Source of the DNA: Psychrobacillus sp. INOP01
GTDB lineage: Bacteria; Bacillota; Bacilli; Bacillales_A; Planococcaceae
Assembly: GCF_018140925.1 (NCBI RefSeq)
Contig: NZ_CP073315.1
Coordinates: 930,001 to 994,000, forward strand
DNA length: 64,000 nt
Direction: 5' to 3'
Shown here: in pieces, positions 9,165-18,037 of the stretch
How positions within the stretch are numbered: the first letter of the stretch is position 1
How the letters are laid out: each line of letters starts with the position of its first letter
Notes under the pieces: model-generated
Told to the model about the DNA's origin: nothing
What the model saw: only the letters and a program-made list of their open reading frames with translations
Database searches by the model: none
Program-made: the position numbers and the translations under genes

Positions 9165-10610
9165 TTAGTTATAATTTATAATAATTACTTTTTCATCTGT
9201 CATTTCCTTAATCGCATAAATTGGACCTTCTTTGCCTAGTCCACTATCTTTAACCCCTCCGTATGGCTGCCAGTCAGAACGATATGTTGATACATCATTA
9301 ACAATAACGCCACCAAACTCTAATTCAGCAGACGCACGCATCACAAAATTTAAATCCGATGTAAATAATCCAGCTTGGAGACCGAACTTAGAGTTATTCG
9401 CTTCTTTAATTACTTCATCAATCTCCTCGTATTCAATTAGGCTAATAACTGGACCAAAAATTTCTTCACATACAACCTTCATTGAAGGAGTTAAATTCTT
9501 TAAAATAGTTGGCTCTATGAACGCACGATTACGCTTTCCACCTGTCACAACGATTGCGCCGTTTACAACTGCCTCCTCTATCCAACTTTCAACTCGTTCA
9601 GCCTGTCGTTCCGAAATTAAAGGTCCTACATCAGTAGTTACCTCTTCTGGATTTCCTACTACAAGAGCTCGAGCAGCATCCGTTAAATATTGTTCAAATT
9701 CTGCAAAAATATCTTTATGCGCATAAATGCGTTGAACAGAAATACAAGCTTGACCATTTAGTGTTGCTAAGCCTCTTGTTGCACAGAGTTGTGCAATATT
9801 TTTTAAATCCTCTGCATCCTTATGGATAATATTTGGAGAATTGCTACCTAACTCTAATGTTACTTTTCTTACACCTACAGAGTTTTTAATATGCGTTCCT
9901 ACACCAACGCTGCCTGTAAACGTATACATATTAATGCGTTCATCATGAAGTAAATACTCGCCCGTTTTATGACCGTATCCATTTACCAAATTAATAAAGC
10001 CATTTGGTAAACCAGCTTCTTTGAAAATATCAATAATTTGAGCAACTGTAATAGGTGCTAACTCCGCTGACTTTAGAACAACTGTGTTTCCTGCTGCAAT
10101 GGCTGGGGCTATTTTGTGTATTGCTAATGTGAACGGTAAATTAAATGGTGTAATGGCTGCTACCACACCAACAGGTACACGAACTGTATAAGCAAGCTTT
10201 TTTTCCTCCATTGTTTTGTTCGGAAGTGGTACACCTTGACCAAAAATTCTTCTAGATTCCTCCGCAGAGATGATTAAGGTTTCAATACCTCGATCAATTT
10301 CCACATATGAATCTTTTAAGGATTTCCCCACTTCTCTCGTAAGAGACAATGCTAACTCTTCTTTCCTTCTTCGAAGAATATTCGCTGCTTTAGATAAAAT
10401 CTCATAACGATCCTGTGCAGAAAGTTTTATATTTTGAAAAGTTTCCTTCGCATTTGTTACCGCTTTCTTTACCATTTCTTCATCTGCACAATAAATTGTT
10501 GCCAAATGCTCATTTGTAAACTTATTTTCGACTATTAACGTTTCGCCCTCATAAATATGCTCGCCGTTTATAACATGGCCAATTTCTAGTAGCTTTGTTT
10601 GTTTAACCAA
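9165..10610 (-). CDS. NAD(P)-dependent aldehyde dehydrogenase (copy 2, first gene of operon)
   Basis: ALDH superfamily, 481 residues, with VVAAITPFNLPFT, LELGSNSPNIIH and the catalytic Cys in NGQACISVQRIY. It resembles the enzyme at 4553-5998 throughout, including the unusual GSNS motif and the C-terminal end (GVKDSGLGKEGPIYAIKEMT), so the two arose by duplication. TTG start at 10610 with an AGGAGAGAGG ribosome site. Sigma-A promoter at 10650-10678 and GntR operator candidates upstream. First gene of the operon that ends at 3329. Confidence 0.85.
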   Translation of the reverse strand: MVKQTKLLEIGHVINGEHIYEGETLIVENKFTNEHLATIYCADEEMVKKAVTNAKETFQNIKLSAQDRYEILSKAANILRRRKEELALSLTREVGKSLKDSYVEIDRGIETLIISAEESRRIFGQGVPLPNKTMEEKKLAYTVRVPVGVVAAITPFNLPFTLAIHKIAPAIAAGNTVVLKSAELAPITVAQIIDIFKEAGLPNGFINLVNGYGHKTGEYLLHDERINMYTFTGSVGVGTHIKNSVGVRKVTLELGSNSPNIIHKDAEDLKNIAQLCATRGLATLNGQACISVQRIYAHKDIFAEFEQYLTDAARALVVGNPEEVTTDVGPLISERQAERVESWIEEAVVNGAIVVTGGKRNRAFIEPTILKNLTPSMKVVCEEIFGPVISLIEYEEIDEVIKEANNSKFGLQAGLFTSDLNFVMRASAELEFGGVIVNDVSTYRSDWQPYGGVKDSGLGKEGPIYAIKEMTDEKVIIINYN

Positions 10611-10649
10611 ATTCCTCTCTCCTTTATTCGGAATTTTCTATCTAATTCA

Positions 10650-10678
10650 ATTATATTTTATGTGTATCCTTACGTCAA
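10650..10678 (-). promoter_or_regulatory. Sigma-A promoter of the hydroxy-acid operon
   Basis: Minus strand TTGACG (10673-10678), 17-base spacer, TATAAT (10650-10655), about 40 bases before the TTG start. Confidence 0.75.
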
Positions 10679-10695
10679 TACACATTGTATACAAT
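10661..10695. promoter_or_regulatory. Probable GntR operators
   Basis: Two dyads sit between the divergent genes. ATTGTATACAAT (10684-10695) is a perfect 12-bp palindrome just upstream of the -35 box. TGTGTAT (10661-10667) pairs with ATACACA (10678-10684) across the -35 element. FCD-type GntR repressors often bind TTGTATACAA-like palindromes. Placement on the promoter supports control by the adjacent regulator; binding is inferred. Confidence 0.6.
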
Positions 10696-10785
10696 TTGTA
10701 TTAATGATAAGATAACTAAAACATGTATAATATTTATTATATTGCTATTTTATAATTATAATTTCAGAAGTGAAGGAGTGCCTAA

Positions 10786-11418
10786 ATGAAGAAACTTTCA
10801 TTAAAAGAACAAGCTTATCAGCAAATTAAACAATTAATTATAGATGGAAATTTTAAGCCCGGTGAGTCGTTAACTGAACGAGAACTCACAGAAAGTTTAA
10901 GCATGAGTCGTACACCGATTCGATCAGCATTAGAGAAATTAGAAGCTGATGGATTTATTCAGAATTTCCCTAATAAAGGGCCTGTCGTTTCAAATATTTC
11001 CTTTCATAAACTTGTAAATATTTATGATCTACGAATTGCTATAGAATCCCATAGTGCGAAGCAATATTCTCATTTTGTATTGACCGAAGAAATGAAAATG
11101 AGCTTTATAGAAAATTTAGCTGCGCAAAAAAATGCCATGGATGAACAAGACTCTATAAAATTCTCTTATTTTGATAGAGAGTTTCATTATTTAATATTGA
11201 AGTTTTATGGAAATGAAGAAATCATAAAAGTTTTTGACCAAATTCAAAATCAATTACTACTTTTAGCTTTAGAGGTATTCAAAAGCAAACAAGGAAATTT
11301 AGAGTTATTTTTCAATGAGCACCAAATAATTTACAATTTAATTTTAGAAGGAAACGGTGAGGAAGCTGCAAATATCATAACCAAACATTTAGAATACGGA
11401 AAGCAAACCTTATTATAA
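10786..11418 (+). CDS. GntR-family transcriptional regulator (FCD type)
   Basis: A 210-residue protein with an N-terminal winged helix (AYQQIKQLIIDGNFKPGESL, then TERELTESLSMSRTPIRSAL and LEADGFIQNFPNKG) and an all-helical C-terminal FCD ligand domain with candidate metal ligands in YFDREFHYLI and NEHQIIYNLI. Divergent from the dehydrogenase operon, with palindromes between them, so it most likely represses that operon and releases on binding a hydroxy acid. GAAGGAGTG ribosome site before ATG 10786. Confidence 0.85.
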   Translation: MKKLSLKEQAYQQIKQLIIDGNFKPGESLTERELTESLSMSRTPIRSALEKLEADGFIQNFPNKGPVVSNISFHKLVNIYDLRIAIESHSAKQYSHFVLTEEMKMSFIENLAAQKNAMDEQDSIKFSYFDREFHYLILKFYGNEEIIKVFDQIQNQLLLLALEVFKSKQGNLELFFNEHQIIYNLILEGNGEEAANIITKHLEYGKQTLL

Positions 11419-11439
11419 AATAATTTATCAGATTGAAAT

Positions 11440-11485
11440 AAGCTCTGTTATGTGTAGTAAAAAATAACTACACATAACAGAGCTT
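11440..11485. terminator. Bidirectional terminator between gntR and the transaldolase gene
   Basis: Perfect 19-bp arms AAGCTCTGTTATGTGTAGT (11440-11458) and its complement (11467-11485) with an 8-base A-rich loop. It lies after the + strand regulator and after the - strand transaldolase, so it can end both transcripts. Confidence 0.85.
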
Positions 11486-11502
11486 ATATTTATCTCATTA
11501 AT

Positions 11503-12153
11503 TTAAACAAGAGCTTTATAGTTTTCCCAATCTTTCATGAAATTTTTTATTCCTACATCTGTTAATGGATGTTTCGATAAAGCTCCAAATAATGAGTCTG
11601 GAATTGTTGCAATATGACCACCTGCTTCAGCACACAATTCCAGGTGTTGGTTAGTTCGGATACTTGCACAAATAATTTCAGTGTCAAATTGATAATTAGT
11701 TAGCACTTTTTTTAGCCGTTCAATTAATTCTACTCCAGTGGCACCTACATCATCTAAACGCCCAATAAACGGACTAATATAGGTAGCACCTACCTTTGCA
11801 GCTAATAAACCTTGAGCAACTGAAAAAATTAACGTAACATTCGTCTTAATATTTTCTTTTGATAAGATGGAAACTGCTTTTAGACCCTCCTCTGTCATCG
11901 GAATTTTAACTACAATGTTGTCAGCCCATGTTGCTATGTCACGTGCTTCTGATAGCATCCCATCACAATCTAGCTCTGTTACTTCAGCACTTACAGGGCC
12001 TTTCACAATATTGCAGATTTCTTGAACTACTTCTTTAAAAGGTTTTCCCTCTTTTGCAATTATTGAAGGGTTTGTAGTAACACCGTCTACTAAACCTAAC
12101 TCATTTAATTCTTTTATTTTCTCTACATTTGCACTATCTACGAAAAATTTCAT
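11503..12153 (-). CDS. tal: Transaldolase, small TalC/FSA-like type
   Basis: A 216-residue short transaldolase. [20 protein letters not shown] and [14 protein letters not shown] open the protein, [15 protein letters not shown] contains the Schiff-base lysine, and [18 protein letters not shown] holds the conserved C-terminal signature. It moves a dihydroxyacetone unit between sugar phosphates. As the last gene of the erythrulose operon (19033 to 11503) it would use erythrose 4-phosphate formed by the upstream isomerases. Whether it acts as transaldolase or fructose-6-phosphate aldolase cannot be read with certainty. Confidence 0.9.
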   Translation of the reverse strand: MKFFVDSANVEKIKELNELGLVDGVTTNPSIIAKEGKPFKEVVQEICNIVKGPVSAEVTELDCDGMLSEARDIATWADNIVVKIPMTEEGLKAVSILSKENIKTNVTLIFSVAQGLLAAKVGATYISPFIGRLDDVGATGVELIERLKKVLTNYQFDTEIICASIRTNQHLELCAEAGGHIATIPDSLFGALSKHPLTDVGIKNFMKDWENYKALV

Positions 12154-12166
12154 CTATTTCTCCTCC

Positions 12167-14161
12167 TTATAATGCCTTTACTTTTTTCACCACATTATTA
12201 ACAGTGAAGCCATAATTTTCAATGACTATTTCTCCTGGAGCAGACGCACCGAATTTATCGATTGATAGCACTCCTCCTTCATGGCCTACATATTTATGCC
12301 AACCGAATGAAACGCCCATTTCGATTGCTAAACGTTTTGTTACTGCTTTCGGGAGAATAGCCTCTTTGTATTCTGCTGATTGAGCATCAAAACGTGCCAT
12401 TTCTGGCATCGAAACAACTGCTGCATCCATACCTTCTGCTGCTAATTCTTTTTGTGCTTCTATCGCAAGTGCTACTTCAGATCCAGTTGCTATTAAGAGG
12501 ATATCTGCTACTTCTTTCGTTGCTGGAGAAATCACGTAAGCACCACGTTCAACACCTGCACGAACAATTTCAATTGGCACATCAAGCACTGGCAAGTTTT
12601 GACGAGATAAGATTAATGCAGTTGGAGTTGATTGACTCTCTATGGCTAATTTCCAAGCAACTACTGACTCGTTCGCATCTGCTGGACGAATGACGCTTAT
12701 ATTTGGAATTGCACGTAATGCGGCTAAATGCTCTACTGGTTCATGTGTGGGACCATCTTCCCCAACGGCTACTGAGTCATGTGTGAACACATATGTCACT
12801 GGTAAGCCCATTAGAGCAGATAAACGAACAGCAGGACGTACATAGTCCGAGAAGACGAAGAATGTACCTCCGAATACGTTTACACCACCGTGAAGCGCCA
12901 TCCCATTCATCGCAGCACCCATTGCAAATTCACGTACACCAAACCAAATGTTTCGGCCTTCTGGTGTTTCCAGTGAGAAGTCACCTCCGCCTTTAATTGT
13001 AGTCTTGTTGGAACCAGCTAAGTCGGCTGAACCACCGAAGAAAGATGGTGTTTTTTTCGCTATGGCGTTAATTGCATCACCGGAAGAAGAACGAGTTGCA
13101 ACAGATTTACCTGCTTCGTATACCGGTAATTCAGACGCGAAATCTTCTGGTAGTGTCCCTTCCATTGCGTTCACGAATTGTGCTGCAAGCTCTGGGAAGT
13201 CCGCTCTATAATCGCTCAATTTTTCATTCCAAGCTGCTTCTTCTTGTACACCTTGTACAACCGCCGCTGCTTTAAATATGTCATATACTTCAGCAGGAAT
13301 ATCGAATGGTTCATGAACCCAACCATAAACTGCTTTTGTTAAAATGACCTCTTCTATACCAAGTGGTGCGCCATGAGAATCTGATTTCCCAGATTTGTTG
13401 GGTGAACCAAAACCAATAACCGTTTTTACTTCAATGATGGTTGGACCACCTGTATTTTGTTTTGCTTGCTCAATCGCGGTATTGATTGCAGTAATATCTG
13501 TGCCGTCGTACACTTTTAGGTAATTCCAGCCGTATGATTCAAATCTTTTTTGAATGTTTTCTGAGAATGTTTTTTCTAAATCTCCATCTAGTGAGATATC
13601 ATTTGAATCATAAAGAACTATTAATTTTTCAAGTTGTAAGTGACCTGCTAGAGAAATAGCTTCAGCAGCAACACCTTCCATTAAGTCGCCATCACCACAC
13701 AAAGCAAATGTGTAGTGATTCACTATGTCATGACCTGGCTTATTGTAAGTTGCAGCTAAATGACGTTCCGCCATTGCCATACCAACTGTCATGGCGATCC
13801 CTTGACCTAGTGGGCCTGTTGTTGCTTCCACGCCAACTGTAAAACCATATTCTGGATGTCCAGGTGTTTTTGACCCCCATTGACGGAAGTTTTTAATTTC
13901 TTCCATCTCCAAACCATATCCACCTAGATGTAATAAGCTATATAAAAGCATCGAACCATGACCAGCAGATAAAACAAATCGGTCACGGTTAAACCATTTT
14001 GGATTTTGTGGATTGTGACGTAGTTGTTTTGTCCAAAGCGTATATGCCATTGGTGCAGCGCCCATTGGTAATCCCGGATGTCCTGAGTTTGCTTTTTCGA
14101 TTGCATCAATTGATAATGTACGTATGGTATTAATAGCTAATTGATCCATTTGTTGCGTCAT
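12167..14161 (-). CDS. tkt: Transketolase
   Basis: Full-length transketolase, 664 residues from ATG 14161, which has AAAGGGTGA 6 bases upstream; an ATG at 14200 would add 13 residues and lacks a ribosome site. TPP-binding signature: [13 protein letters not shown] through [32 protein letters not shown] and [14 protein letters not shown] are standard. It transfers two-carbon units among pentose, tetrose and triose phosphates. Placed between the RpiB-like isomerase and transaldolase genes, it appears to be a pathway-dedicated copy that routes erythrose 4-phosphate. Confidence 0.92.
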   Translation of the reverse strand: MTQQMDQLAINTIRTLSIDAIEKANSGHPGLPMGAAPMAYTLWTKQLRHNPQNPKWFNRDRFVLSAGHGSMLLYSLLHLGGYGLEMEEIKNFRQWGSKTPGHPEYGFTVGVEATTGPLGQGIAMTVGMAMAERHLAATYNKPGHDIVNHYTFALCGDGDLMEGVAAEAISLAGHLQLEKLIVLYDSNDISLDGDLEKTFSENIQKRFESYGWNYLKVYDGTDITAINTAIEQAKQNTGGPTIIEVKTVIGFGSPNKSGKSDSHGAPLGIEEVILTKAVYGWVHEPFDIPAEVYDIFKAAAVVQGVQEEAAWNEKLSDYRADFPELAAQFVNAMEGTLPEDFASELPVYEAGKSVATRSSSGDAINAIAKKTPSFFGGSADLAGSNKTTIKGGGDFSLETPEGRNIWFGVREFAMGAAMNGMALHGGVNVFGGTFFVFSDYVRPAVRLSALMGLPVTYVFTHDSVAVGEDGPTHEPVEHLAALRAIPNISVIRPADANESVVAWKLAIESQSTPTALILSRQNLPVLDVPIEIVRAGVERGAYVISPATKEVADILLIATGSEVALAIEAQKELAAEGMDAAVVSMPEMARFDAQSAEYKEAILPKAVTKRLAIEMGVSFGWHKYVGHEGGVLSIDKFGASAPGEIVIENYGFTVNNVVKKVKAL

Positions 14162-14241
14162 TTGAGTCACCCTTTCTATAAAAAAATAGCCCTGTATCAC
14201 AAACGAAGCAAGTCCACAAAAGTCTGTAATATATTTATTAT

Positions 14242-14709
14242 TTATAGACCTAGCTTATTTTCTAAGTACTCTTTTTCTCGATCAGTAATTTGCTGAACCT
14301 TTCTAGCTGAATTTCCACCTGGAAAACTTGATTCTAAATAAATTTTGACAACATGCTTAGCTAGCTCAGGTCCTATAATCTTTGAGCCTAATGTAATAAT
14401 TTGCGCATCATTACTTTTTTGAGCTCGCTCTGCTGAGTATGTATCGTGACATGTTACAGCCCTAATACGTGGAACCTTTCCTGCTGCAATAGCCATTCCT
14501 AATCCCGTACCACACACTAAAATACCGCGCTCAACCTCTCTCGAATTAATAGCTTCTGCTACTTTAAAGGCTATACCTGGGTAATCTATTTCAGTGCAAG
14601 CTGAATCTTCACCATATTCAATTACCTCATGGCCTAAATCTATGACATACTTTTTTAATTCATCCTTTAATTCAATTGCATTGTGATCTGCACCTATACC
14701 AATCTTCAT
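14242..14709 (-). CDS. RpiB/LacAB-type isomerase, likely D-erythrulose 4-phosphate isomerase (DerI)
   Basis: A 155-residue RpiB-fold isomerase: [20 protein letters not shown], then [17 protein letters not shown] (catalytic Cys), [18 protein letters not shown], and C-terminal [10 protein letters not shown]. Homologues EryI/DerI in erythritol and threitol pathways interconvert D-erythrulose 4-phosphate and D-erythrose 4-phosphate. The same operon holds dihydroxyacetone-kinase, TIM and transketolase/transaldolase genes, so the tetrose role is favoured over ribose 5-phosphate isomerisation. Family call is firm; substrate is inference. Confidence 0.8.
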   Translation of the reverse strand: MKIGIGADHNAIELKDELKKYVIDLGHEVIEYGEDSACTEIDYPGIAFKVAEAINSREVERGILVCGTGLGMAIAAGKVPRIRAVTCHDTYSAERAQKSNDAQIITLGSKIIGPELAKHVVKIYLESSFPGGNSARKVQQITDREKEYLENKLGL

Positions 14710-14727
14710 TATTACCCCTCCTTTTAT

Positions 14728-14823
14728 TTAAAATAAGCTCTTGTAATCTTCACTTCTAATACAGATGCTTTCTATAGATGTACCATTCATCGCTTCCATC
14801 AACCGATAAACATCTAAAATGGA
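14728..14823 (-). pseudogene. C-terminal remnant of a lost gene inside the operon
   Basis: Between the ApnO-like and RpiB-like genes a minus-strand frame with no start and a TAA stop (14728-14730) encodes about 31 residues including ILDVYRLMEAMNGTSIESI. The composition is protein-like and in operon order, and it resembles the C-terminal helix and strand of Gfo/Idh/MocA oxidoreductases. I read it as the tail of a deleted gene; the family guess is weak. Confidence 0.35.
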
Positions 14824-14824
14824 T

Positions 14825-15670
14825 TTAAGTTAACTTAAGCATTTTTTGAATCGTTAGATCGAGATGTTCTTTTTCAAAAACCTTTTTCCATTCTGGCTTA
14901 ATAATTGCTTCTTTTCCTAATTCAATTGCTATTAGACATGCATCAGAGAATGGATTTGTACCTTTTAAGGCGACAGCTAGGGCAATATTTATATGACCAT
15001 ATAGCATAGCCTTTGCAGCCTCCTCTGGAACACCAAGTTTAATCGTTTCGTCTAAGCTCTCCTTGAAAACTGTACCAATCATACATGTAATTGTTTCTAC
15101 TAATGTTGGCTCTAGAATAGCCATTTGCTCAACCGTTATAACATGGCATTGTATTACAGGTGCATACATTAGCTTAATAATTTCCAACGCTTCTATAAGT
15201 TTTTTATCATCTCCTGAATGGACAGCTACAACAACATCTTGAGGAGCTGCTACTCCACCAAATGAATCCTCATACTCTTCTTTTGTACTGCGTTCTAAAA
15301 AAACGGATGGATGACATGGATGGGCAACAATCGATGTATTATAATCATTTATAACAAGCTGATTTGCATAGGCCGCAGCTGGATCTAATGTAATAATTAC
15401 AGCACCTGACTTTAATAAGGGTGATACCTGAGCAGACACATCCTTAATATAAATATCTGGAACTGCTAAAATTACATAATCGCTTTCTGGAACAGCGTGC
15501 TCTAATGAAACTACCTCCAAATTTCGTTCCTGTAAGTTCTTTAAATTTCGTTCAGAGCTTTCAACACAATTTAATTGGAAGGGTGCATTTACTAAATTGT
15601 TCGAAATTCGCGTTCCCATTTTTCCTCCTGCCCCTACTAAAGTTATCTTTAAATCTGCTAAATTTCCCAT
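14825..15670 (-). CDS. ApnO-like D-apionate oxidoisomerase (6-phosphogluconate dehydrogenase superfamily)
   Basis: A 281-residue NAD-dependent enzyme from ATG 15670, with GGAGGAGAGG at 15676-15685; an ATG at 15778 would overlap the preceding gene and adds an unlikely leader. N-terminal Rossmann motif GAGGKMGTRI (residues 13-22), DYVILAVPDIYIKDV in the middle, and a helical C-terminal domain of the PGDH_C type. ApnO converts D-apionate to 3-oxo-isoapionate by oxidation with hydroxymethyl migration. The call rests on superfamily plus operon partners (OiaC-like enzyme, erythrulose kinase, two isomerases); it is not proven by sequence alone. Confidence 0.6.
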   Translation of the reverse strand: MGNLADLKITLVGAGGKMGTRISNNLVNAPFQLNCVESSERNLKNLQERNLEVVSLEHAVPESDYVILAVPDIYIKDVSAQVSPLLKSGAVIITLDPAAAYANQLVINDYNTSIVAHPCHPSVFLERSTKEEYEDSFGGVAAPQDVVVAVHSGDDKKLIEALEIIKLMYAPVIQCHVITVEQMAILEPTLVETITCMIGTVFKESLDETIKLGVPEEAAKAMLYGHINIALAVALKGTNPFSDACLIAIELGKEAIIKPEWKKVFEKEHLDLTIQKMLKLT

Positions 15671-15755
15671 TTTTCCTCTCCTCCTCAAATTAAACGATAA
15701 AATATCAACACCAAAGCAAAACAATAGATTCCATAAATCCGTATTTAGTTTTTGC

Positions 15756-16562
15756 TCATTGTTTCGAGAATAGGTCACTAATATTCCCTATACTTTTTTC
15801 AATCCACTGCTTCTCTAGCTGAACCGTTTCTTCCATTGTTTCTTGTAACGGAAGCCAAAACTCTATTATGGCATTCGGCTTTTTATGACGTTCATTTAAA
15901 ATCTCCAACATTAATGTGGCATCCAATTGTCCCTCACCAAATGAAGTACCTACTAAACTAAAGCCTACCCAACCATCTTTTCGAGTAAATTTGAAATCTT
16001 TCAGATGTAGATTGTTAACATATGGAGCACTTAGCTTCATTACGTCTTCAGGTAGTTCTAAATTAGCAATACAATTGGCAGGGTCTAAACAAATACCTAA
16101 AAACTGGCTATCCACTTCTTTTATAATTTCAATGAGTTCTGCTGTTTTTCGTTGCTCATATGTTTCTAGTGAAATTTGTATGCCTTTCTGCTCGTAGGCA
16201 GGAGTCATTTCCTTTAATAACTGAATAGCTTCATCTTGACTCGGTTCAAATGATGCATCATTCAACATTGTCCTAAGTGTTTTACTCTCCAATAAATTAC
16301 ATATTTTCAAATATTCAGTTAACTTAGAAAAAGAAATACCTCTAGTACCTACTTCCAATTTAACTCCATGCTCCTTAGCTATATTCGAAACTTCGATTAA
16401 CTTTTCATCACTATACGTCTCTAGTTCAGGAAAATCACAAATTTGCAATAAATTTAAACCATAGGCTTTTGTCTCTTTAATAATGTCCTCTAAGGTTAAG
16501 GCATTTGGATTATTCTTTGAAATTTGCCAGAAAAATGAGTAGGTGCTCAATCCTAGCTGCAT
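15756..16562 (-). CDS. Xylose-isomerase-like TIM-barrel enzyme, likely OiaC (3-oxo-isoapionate decarboxylase)
   Basis: A 268-residue AP-endonuclease-2/sugar phosphate isomerase fold protein. The expected metal ligands are in place: Glu133 (ISLETYE), Asp160 (GICLDPAN), His186 (NNLHLKDF) and Glu234 (AIIEFW). In the D-apionate pathway OiaC decarboxylates 3-oxo-isoapionate to L-erythrulose. It overlaps the stop of the TIM-like gene by 10 bases and precedes the ApnO-like gene. A sugar epimerase role (as for EryC) is the main alternative. Family is sure; reaction is inferred from neighbours. Confidence 0.6.
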   Translation of the reverse strand: MQLGLSTYSFFWQISKNNPNALTLEDIIKETKAYGLNLLQICDFPELETYSDEKLIEVSNIAKEHGVKLEVGTRGISFSKLTEYLKICNLLESKTLRTMLNDASFEPSQDEAIQLLKEMTPAYEQKGIQISLETYEQRKTAELIEIIKEVDSQFLGICLDPANCIANLELPEDVMKLSAPYVNNLHLKDFKFTRKDGWVGFSLVGTSFGEGQLDATLMLEILNERHKKPNAIIEFWLPLQETMEETVQLEKQWIEKSIGNISDLFSKQ

Positions 16563-17350
16563 GACCTTACCTTCTTTCTGTGCTCAACAAATTTTTTTAC
16601 TTGAAGTAAAATATCTTTAAATGAATCTAGATCCCATGCCGCTCGCCCTATGAATAATCCACTTACATGCTTGCATTTCAGATAAGGAATGGCATTTTTA
16701 GAATTTACACTTCCTCCAAATAGAATAGGAACCGTTTTGCCAACTTCACCTAGAATTTCTATTAACAAATCTCTCAGACATTCGTGTACTTCCTCAATAT
16801 ACTTAGGCTCAGCAACTTTTCCACCTTCTCCTATTGCCCAGCGTGGTTCGTATGCAATCCAAAGTTGTTGTGCATCATGCACTTCAATCTTTTGAAAAAT
16901 CGTTTTTAGCTGTGTTGCTAATACTTCTTTTGTGAGAAAGAGCTCTTTTTCTTCTCTTGTCTCACCAATGCAAATTAAGGGTTTTAGTCCATGCTTAAGT
17001 GCTGCTTTTACTTTCTTATAAAGAATTTCATCCGTTTCATTAAAATACTCTCTTCTTTCTGAATGGCCTAATTCAATTATCTGTACACCTATTTCTTTTA
17101 AATGAACTGGAGAAATTTCACCTGTATAAGCTCCCTCATCTTGCCAATGCATATTTTGTGCCCCTAATAGAATAGTAGAATCTTTCACAATTTCTTGCAC
17201 TGGATGGAGGCTCGTAAAGGATGGAATGATAAATAGTTCAATATCAGTTGAAAAGTTTTCAAAAAATGCTTTCAATGCAGTCGTATATTCCTTAGCCTCT
17301 GCAATAGATTTGTACATCTTCCAATTGGTTCCTATTAAAATCTTATGCAT
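16553..17350 (-). CDS. Triosephosphate isomerase homologue, likely L-erythrulose 1-phosphate isomerase (LerI/EryH)
   Basis: A 265-residue TIM-family protein with catalytic residues kept: NWKM (Lys11), ELGHSERR (His96) and YEPRWAIGEGG (Glu168). The last motif differs from the glycolytic YEPVWAIGTG, as expected of paralogues acting on tetrulose phosphates. In erythritol, threitol and apionate pathways such enzymes convert L-erythrulose 1-phosphate to D-erythrulose 4-phosphate. Coupled to DhaL upstream (8-base overlap) and to the OiaC-like gene downstream. It is unlikely to be the housekeeping TpiA, which in Bacilli sits in the gapA-pgk cluster. Confidence 0.75.
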   Translation of the reverse strand: MHKILIGTNWKMYKSIAEAKEYTTALKAFFENFSTDIELFIIPSFTSLHPVQEIVKDSTILLGAQNMHWQDEGAYTGEISPVHLKEIGVQIIELGHSERREYFNETDEILYKKVKAALKHGLKPLICIGETREEKELFLTKEVLATQLKTIFQKIEVHDAQQLWIAYEPRWAIGEGGKVAEPKYIEEVHECLRDLLIEILGEVGKTVPILFGGSVNSKNAIPYLKCKHVSGLFIGRAAWDLDSFKDILLQVKKFVEHRKKVRSCS

Positions 17351-18032
17351 TTAATAGTTCTCCTTTATTTTCAAGTTCCACAACGTAATTTTGCATGGAT
17401 TCGAAAATAATTGAAATGGTAGTAGCACCTGCGTCTTGATGACCGATTGCTCGTTCCCCTAAGGATTTTGCACGTCCAAATTTCGCAACTAATGCTTTTG
17501 AATTTTCTACGCCTTGCTTAGCTGCTTTCGTTGCATTTGTAAATGTAGCGACTAATCCAAGCTGGTTTTTATTCGCTTCTCTTAGAGCATCAACAGCAGG
17601 TGATAATGCATCAATCATCGTTTTATCACCAACCTCAGCCTTTCCACGAGATTGAACTCCTAATAAACCATTTCCGAATATTGTCCCTAGTATTGCCACA
17701 TCCAATTGCTCTATTTTCTCAAGTCCTTTAACACCCGATAAAAACAAAGTTCCAAATAAAACACCAGAAGCCCCCCCCATGTTTCCAATCATTGCTTTTC
17801 CTATTTCAGCAAAAACATCATTTATCTTGTCGTAATTATTTGCTTTCAATTTTTCTAGCGCATGTTTAAATCCCACTTCCATTCCAATACCATGATCTCC
17901 ATCACCAATAGCACAATCAATATCTGTTAACCATGCCTTTGCTTCAATTACTTTTTCTCCAACATATATAAACATGTCGTTCACTTGTGCTACCGTCAAT
18001 ATACTACTCACATTGTTTATTTGATTTGTCAT
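17343..18032 (-). CDS. Dihydroxyacetone-kinase L subunit (DhaL), likely erythrulose kinase
   Basis: A 229-residue DAK2-domain protein, the ADP/ATP-binding subunit. DCAIGDGDHGIGMEVG holds the Mg-binding aspartates, followed by GKAMIGNMGGASGVLFGTLF, GDKTMIDAL and IGHQDAGATTISI. ATG 18032 is preferred over a TTG at 18041 because AGAGAGG is correctly spaced for it. DhaK lies 5 bases upstream. No DhaM/EI-type phosphoryl donor gene is in the operon, so use of ATP or a donor encoded elsewhere is open. Substrate in this setting is probably L-erythrulose. Confidence 0.85.
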   Translation of the reverse strand: MTNQINNVSSILTVAQVNDMFIYVGEKVIEAKAWLTDIDCAIGDGDHGIGMEVGFKHALEKLKANNYDKINDVFAEIGKAMIGNMGGASGVLFGTLFLSGVKGLEKIEQLDVAILGTIFGNGLLGVQSRGKAEVGDKTMIDALSPAVDALREANKNQLGLVATFTNATKAAKQGVENSKALVAKFGRAKSLGERAIGHQDAGATTISIIFESMQNYVVELENKGELLNA

Positions 18033-18037
18033 AACTT

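Noticed and set aside
16553-17350. Glycolytic tpiA
   Set aside because: The catalytic residues are kept, but the YEPRWAIGEGG motif and the kinase/isomerase operon point to a tetrose-phosphate paralogue.
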